A DNA stretch of 64,000 nucleotides. Source: Kushneria pakistanensis. GTDB lineage: Bacteria > Pseudomonadota > Gammaproteobacteria > Pseudomonadales > Halomonadaceae. The DNA lies in NCBI RefSeq assembly GCF_014652795.1, contig NZ_BMZM01000002.1:932025-996024 (forward strand), written 5' to 3'. The notes below the pieces were generated by a model. It saw only the letters and a list, made by a program, of their open reading frames with translations, was not told where the DNA came from and ran no database searches. Below, in pieces: positions 60,946 to 64,000 of this stretch; position 1 is the stretch's first letter; the number at the start of each line of letters is the position of its first letter. Made by a program: the position numbers and the translations under genes.

Positions 60946-61911
60946 GAATTCCGGCCCGACCGGGTCGGTGATGCACTCGGAGAGAATGGCATCAATGTCG
61001 CGCATGGCCTGGTCGTTGAGTGACCAGCCCATGACCTCGTTGGCCGGGTCCAGCTGGTCCGGGCGGCGGGCGCCCCACAGCGCTACCGAGACGCCGGGCT
61101 GGTCGAGCAGCCAGCGCAGGGCCAGGTGCAGCACGCGCTTGTCGTAGTGCTCCCGGGCGTAGGCGTCGAGCTTCTCGACGGCGCTGATGTACTGCTCAAA
61201 GCGTGGCGACTGGAACTTGGGGTCGCTGTTGCGCAGGTCGTCACCGTTGAAGGTGGTGTCGCGATTCATCTTGCCCGAGAGCAGACCGCGGCACAGGGCG
61301 CCGTAGGTCAGCGTGCCCACACCGTCCTCACGAATGGCCGGCAGAATGTCGCGCTCGATCTCGCGCTCAAAGAGGTTATAGGGCGGCTGCATGGTGGACA
61401 GCGGACAGATCTTCTCAAACGCCCGCATCTGCTCGATCGAGAAGTTGGAAACACCAACCGCCCGGATCTTGCCGCTCTCCTTCAGCTCGCGCAGCACCGT
61501 AGCGGCTTCCTCGACGTCAACGGTCGGGTCCGGCCAGTGGAGCTGATACAGGTCGATGTAGTCGGTCTGCAGACGCTTGAGGCTGTCGTTGATCTCCTGC
61601 TCGATGCGCCCACGGCTGGCATCACGATACGGGCCGTCGTCGTTCCAGTTCAGGCCGCACTTGGTAGCCAGCACGGCCTGATCGCGGATGCCGCCTTCCT
61701 TGAGCGCCTTGCCGACCAGACGCTCGGATTCGCCAAAACCGTAGACTGCTGCGGTATCGATGCAGGTAATGCCGCGCTCGACGGCGCTCTGAACGGTGGC
61801 AATCGACTGCTTTTCGTCAGTGCCGCCCCATTTCCAGCCGCCAATGGCCCAGGTCCCCAGCGCAATGCGCGAAGGCTTGAGATCACTGTTGGGGAGTTGA
61901 ATGGTTTCCAT
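60916..61911 (-). CDS. aldo/keto reductase (copy B)
   Basis: A 331-residue paralogue of copy A with the tetrad D52, Y57, K84 and H125 (LHWPD). It has LGTWAIGGWKWGGTDEKQS at the start and VGVSNFSIEQMRAFEKICPLS in the middle. It begins the run reductase B, DJ-1 B, reductase A, DJ-1 A on the minus strand. AAGGAGG precedes the ATG. The end of the gene is duplicated downstream as a 30-bp repeat. Confidence 0.92.
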   Translation of the reverse strand: METIQLPNSDLKPSRIALGTWAIGGWKWGGTDEKQSIATVQSAVERGITCIDTAAVYGFGESERLVGKALKEGGIRDQAVLATKCGLNWNDDGPYRDASRGRIEQEINDSLKRLQTDYIDLYQLHWPDPTVDVEEAATVLRELKESGKIRAVGVSNFSIEQMRAFEKICPLSTMQPPYNLFEREIERDILPAIREDGVGTLTYGALCRGLLSGKMNRDTTFNGDDLRNSDPKFQSPRFEQYISAVEKLDAYAREHYDKRVLHLALRWLLDQPGVSVALWGARRPDQLDPANEVMGWSLNDQAMRDIDAILSECITDPVGPEFMAPPTRNEA

Positions 61912-62119
61912 ACAGACATACCTCCTTGAGAACCTGATTCCTGAAGCGATGCCACGTCATTAGGCCGCTATGAAAATCGTGACCTCAAGCGTAGACGCCA
62001 CCCCGCCGTTGTGCATGCAGCACCTGCTAATCAAGCCGTTCCGGCGTGGGTGCACCTGATTCGGGGCTCGGTTAAGCTGGCCCTCTTGTCCATTCTGATC
62101 GGGCCTGTCGGAAGCCCTC

Positions 62120-62183
62120 ATGACCGGTTGGTGTTCTTCATGACTCGTTGCCTTTTTTGATGACCCATTGGAAATGCCCATGA
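62120..62183 (+). other. 20-bp-periodic chain of overlapping mini-ORFs leading into rmuC
   Basis: ATG codons stand exactly 20 bases apart at 62120, 62140, 62160 and 62180; the last is the rmuC start. The first three open mini-ORFs of 8, 7 and 8 codons (MTGWCSS, MTRCLF, MTHWKCP), and each stop overlaps the next ATG (ATGA or TGATG). All three upstream units have ATGAC-N3-TTG. It may be a degenerate tandem repeat or a translational-coupling leader; no ribosome site is seen before the first. Confidence 0.35.
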
Positions 62184-63646
62184 ACAGCGCGCTGCTGATC
62201 TCATTGATAGTGATGACCGCCGCCATTGTCGTGGCCATCGGCCTGTGGCGGCGCGGTCACCACCAGAATGCGGTGATGGCAACGCTTGAAGAAGCGCTTG
62301 ACCGACAGCGTGAGCAGTACAATGACACCGAGCGCATGCTGGCCGAGCGGGAGGCGCTGCTTGAACGGGAGCAGACCCATGCCCAGGAGCTGCGTCAGCA
62401 GCTGTCACAGCGTGAGCACCGTCTGACAGAGCTGGGTGATGCGCTTGCCGATTATCGTGAGCGGTATGCACGTCTTGAGATGGAAAGACAAAAGGACACG
62501 GCCCATTTCGAGGAGCGTCTGAGCCTTCTGGGCAGTGCGCGCCAGGAGTTGACCCACGAGTTCGAGCGCCTGGCCGGGCGCATCTTTGACGAGCGCCAGC
62601 AGCAGTTCTCCCAACACTCAAGGGAGAGCGTCAGCGCGCTGATGACGCCGGTGCGCGAGCAGATCGAACAGTTTCGGGCCCGCCTGGAAACCCTGCACGG
62701 CGAGCAGCAGTACAGCCGCACCCAGCTCACCACGCAGCTTGAGTATCTGGCCGGGCTCAATCGGCAGATGAGCGAGGACGCCAGCAACCTGACCCGGGCG
62801 CTTAAGGGTGACAGCAAGTCGCAGGGCAACTGGGGCGAGCTGATTCTGGAACGGGTGCTGGAGCGCTCCGGCCTGCGCCAGGGCATCGAGTACGAACGGG
62901 AAGTGGTGCTGACCCATGATCAGGGGCGCTCCCGCCCGGATGCGGTGATTTATCTGCCCGAATCGCGACATCTGATCGTTGATGCCAAGGTGTCGCTTAC
63001 CGCCTGGGGCGAGGTGGTGGCCGCCGACAGCGACGCGGTCCGCGAGCAGGCCATGCGCCGTCACCTGCGCTCGGTGCGAAGCCACATCGAAACCCTGTCG
63101 GACAAGGGCTATGCGCGCCTTCCCGGTCTCAATGCCCCGGACATGGTCTTTCTGTTCATGCCGATCGAGCCGGCCTTTGCGGCCGTGTTCGAACACGATG
63201 ACCAGATTTTCCATGAGGCCTTTGATCGCCACATTGTGCTGGTCACGCCTTCAACGCTGCTGGCGAGCCTGCGCACGGTGGCAGGGCTCTGGCGGCTGGA
63301 GCGCCAGAACGACAACGCCCGCGAAATTGTCGCGCGCGGCGAGAAACTGCTGGAAAAGTGCCACGGCTTCGTGACCAGCATGGAGGAGGTCGGCACGCAG
63401 CTTGAGCGCGCCACCAACAGCCATCGTCAGGCAATGAACCGCCTGCGCGATGGGCAGGGCAGCCTGATCGCCCAGGCCGGGCGGCTCAATGCGCTGGGCG
63501 TGCGCAGCCGCAAGGCCTGGCCGGACAGCGTCAGGGAGAGCGCGCAAAACGGGTATGAGGCGCAGGAGGCGCAGCAGGCCGGACGTCATACTCCCTTTGC
63601 GGGCCCGGATGAAACGCCCGGGACGCTGCGCTTTGACGAGGATTGA
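62180..63646 (+). CDS. rmuC: DNA recombination protein RmuC
   Basis: A 488-residue RmuC. An N-terminal membrane segment (about 5-23) is followed by a long coiled coil (about 32-200) and the PD-(D/E)XK-like RmuC domain (about 205-420): QGNWGELILERVLERSGLRQGIEY, SRPDAVIYLPESRHLIVDAKVSL, VFLFMPIEPAFAAVFEHD and VTPSTLLASLRTVAGLWRLERQNDNAREI. RmuC limits DNA inversions at short inverted repeats. The ATG at 62180 is preceded by TTGGA; a TTG at 62168 is the alternative. Confidence 0.93.
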   Translation: MNSALLISLIVMTAAIVVAIGLWRRGHHQNAVMATLEEALDRQREQYNDTERMLAEREALLEREQTHAQELRQQLSQREHRLTELGDALADYRERYARLEMERQKDTAHFEERLSLLGSARQELTHEFERLAGRIFDERQQQFSQHSRESVSALMTPVREQIEQFRARLETLHGEQQYSRTQLTTQLEYLAGLNRQMSEDASNLTRALKGDSKSQGNWGELILERVLERSGLRQGIEYEREVVLTHDQGRSRPDAVIYLPESRHLIVDAKVSLTAWGEVVAADSDAVREQAMRRHLRSVRSHIETLSDKGYARLPGLNAPDMVFLFMPIEPAFAAVFEHDDQIFHEAFDRHIVLVTPSTLLASLRTVAGLWRLERQNDNAREIVARGEKLLEKCHGFVTSMEEVGTQLERATNSHRQAMNRLRDGQGSLIAQAGRLNALGVRSRKAWPDSVRESAQNGYEAQEAQQAGRHTPFAGPDETPGTLRFDED

Positions 63647-63670
63647 AACCTTTACGCGTTGACCGGGCGT

Positions 63671-64000
63671 TCAGCGACCGTGCTGGAATAAGCGAATAAT
63701 CGAGGCGCTGCGATCGGCCAGCAGCGCCGGGGTGCGCTTGAGCGCCTCTTCCAGCGCCATCGGGCCATCGGCCAGCGCAAACGCCGCGGTCACGCCTTCA
63801 TCGAGTGCCTTCTCCCAGCCGGTATCCAGCTTGCCGGCCAGTACCACGCAGGGCACCTGATGCCGCCGGGCCGCGCGTGACACACCAATTGGCGTCTTGC
63901 CGGACAGGCTCTGACCATCCAGCCGGCCCTCGCCGGTAATGACCAGATCCGCGCGCTCGAGCGCCGCTTCAAAATCGACCTGCTCCATCACCAGTTCGAT
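63671..64000 (-). CDS. glycerate kinase, C-terminal part (cut by window)
   Basis: The final 110 residues of a GarK/GlxK-type glycerate 2-kinase; the N-terminal two thirds lie outside. Diagnostic are ADLVITGEGRLDGQSLSGKTPIGVSRAARR and VPCVVLAGKLDTGWEKALDEGV, with the ending ASIIRLFQHGR. It phosphorylates glycerate with ATP. It is convergent with rmuC, with a 24-base gap. Confidence 0.92.
   Translation of the reverse strand: MELVMEQVDFEAALERADLVITGEGRLDGQSLSGKTPIGVSRAARRHQVPCVVLAGKLDTGWEKALDEGVTAAFALADGPMALEEALKRTPALLADRSASIIRLFQHGR

Overview
The window looks like chromosomal DNA from a GC-rich, salt-tolerant gammaproteobacterium, most likely of the Halomonadaceae (Halomonas/Kushneria type). 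This is an inference from gene content: tandem BCCT compatible-solute carriers, two CPA1 Na+/H+ antiporters, an aerobic cob cluster, TmcA, RmuC, an ActP/DUF485 acetate pair and an FMN-riboswitch ribB. No species marker, rRNA, tRNA, phage gene, insertion sequence or CRISPR array was found. Coding density is high and nearly every gene has a recognisable family.

Layout. 1-5 kb (minus strand): the 5' part of a PilZ-HD-GYP protein cut by the window edge, an aldo/keto reductase, the SstT serine/threonine carrier, a small secreted protein and a DedA protein. 5-17 kb (plus): tmcA, pepD, an exported adenosine-deaminase-like enzyme, a very long flhF with an unknown small gene behind it, and a FUSC/DUF1656/HlyD efflux operon. 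17-25.8 kb: a repeat-rich secreted protein and an alkyl-adenine glycosylase (minus), then cobG-cobH-cobI-cobJ, cobK (minus), cobL-cobM and a small membrane protein. 25.8-32 kb (minus): a GST, a divergent NRAMP-like carrier, a diguanylate cyclase, an OmpW-like porin, and actP with its DUF485 partner. 32-35 kb (plus): a CNB-CBS-DUF294 protein with a DEDDh exonuclease. 35-40 kb (minus): two BCCT carriers and cbiD. 40-50 kb: a VirK/DUF535 protein, an SMP-30 lactonase, the FMN riboswitch and ribB, an M32 carboxypeptidase, a Mut7-C protein, an alpha/beta hydrolase, canonical mntH, a DUF1206 membrane protein and a YchJ protein. 50-64 kb: a META-domain lipoprotein with four 38-residue repeats, a three-gene overlapping operon (small membrane protein, SSS symporter, lipoprotein hydrolase), two CPA1 antiporters, a duplicated aldo/keto reductase + DJ-1 module, rmuC, and the end of a glycerate kinase.

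How they work together. The cob genes give most of the aerobic corrin-ring methylation steps from precorrin-2 onward; no cobF is seen, and a cbiD 14 kb away could fill that step. Osmotic and ionic homeostasis is served by the BCCT carriers and antiporters. The duplicated reductase/DJ-1 pairs look like a reactive-carbonyl defence. The HD-GYP protein and the diguanylate cyclase are c-di-GMP turnover enzymes, and FlhF links to flagellar placement although no other flagellar gene lies nearby.

The least explained parts are the roughly 355-residue C-terminal extension of FlhF and its unknown partner, the repeat lipoprotein, the duplicated reductase/DJ-1 module with a 30-bp repeat of its own 3' end, and a 20-bp-periodic chain of mini-ORFs leading into rmuC. 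I do not see a clear-cut new defence or mobile system.
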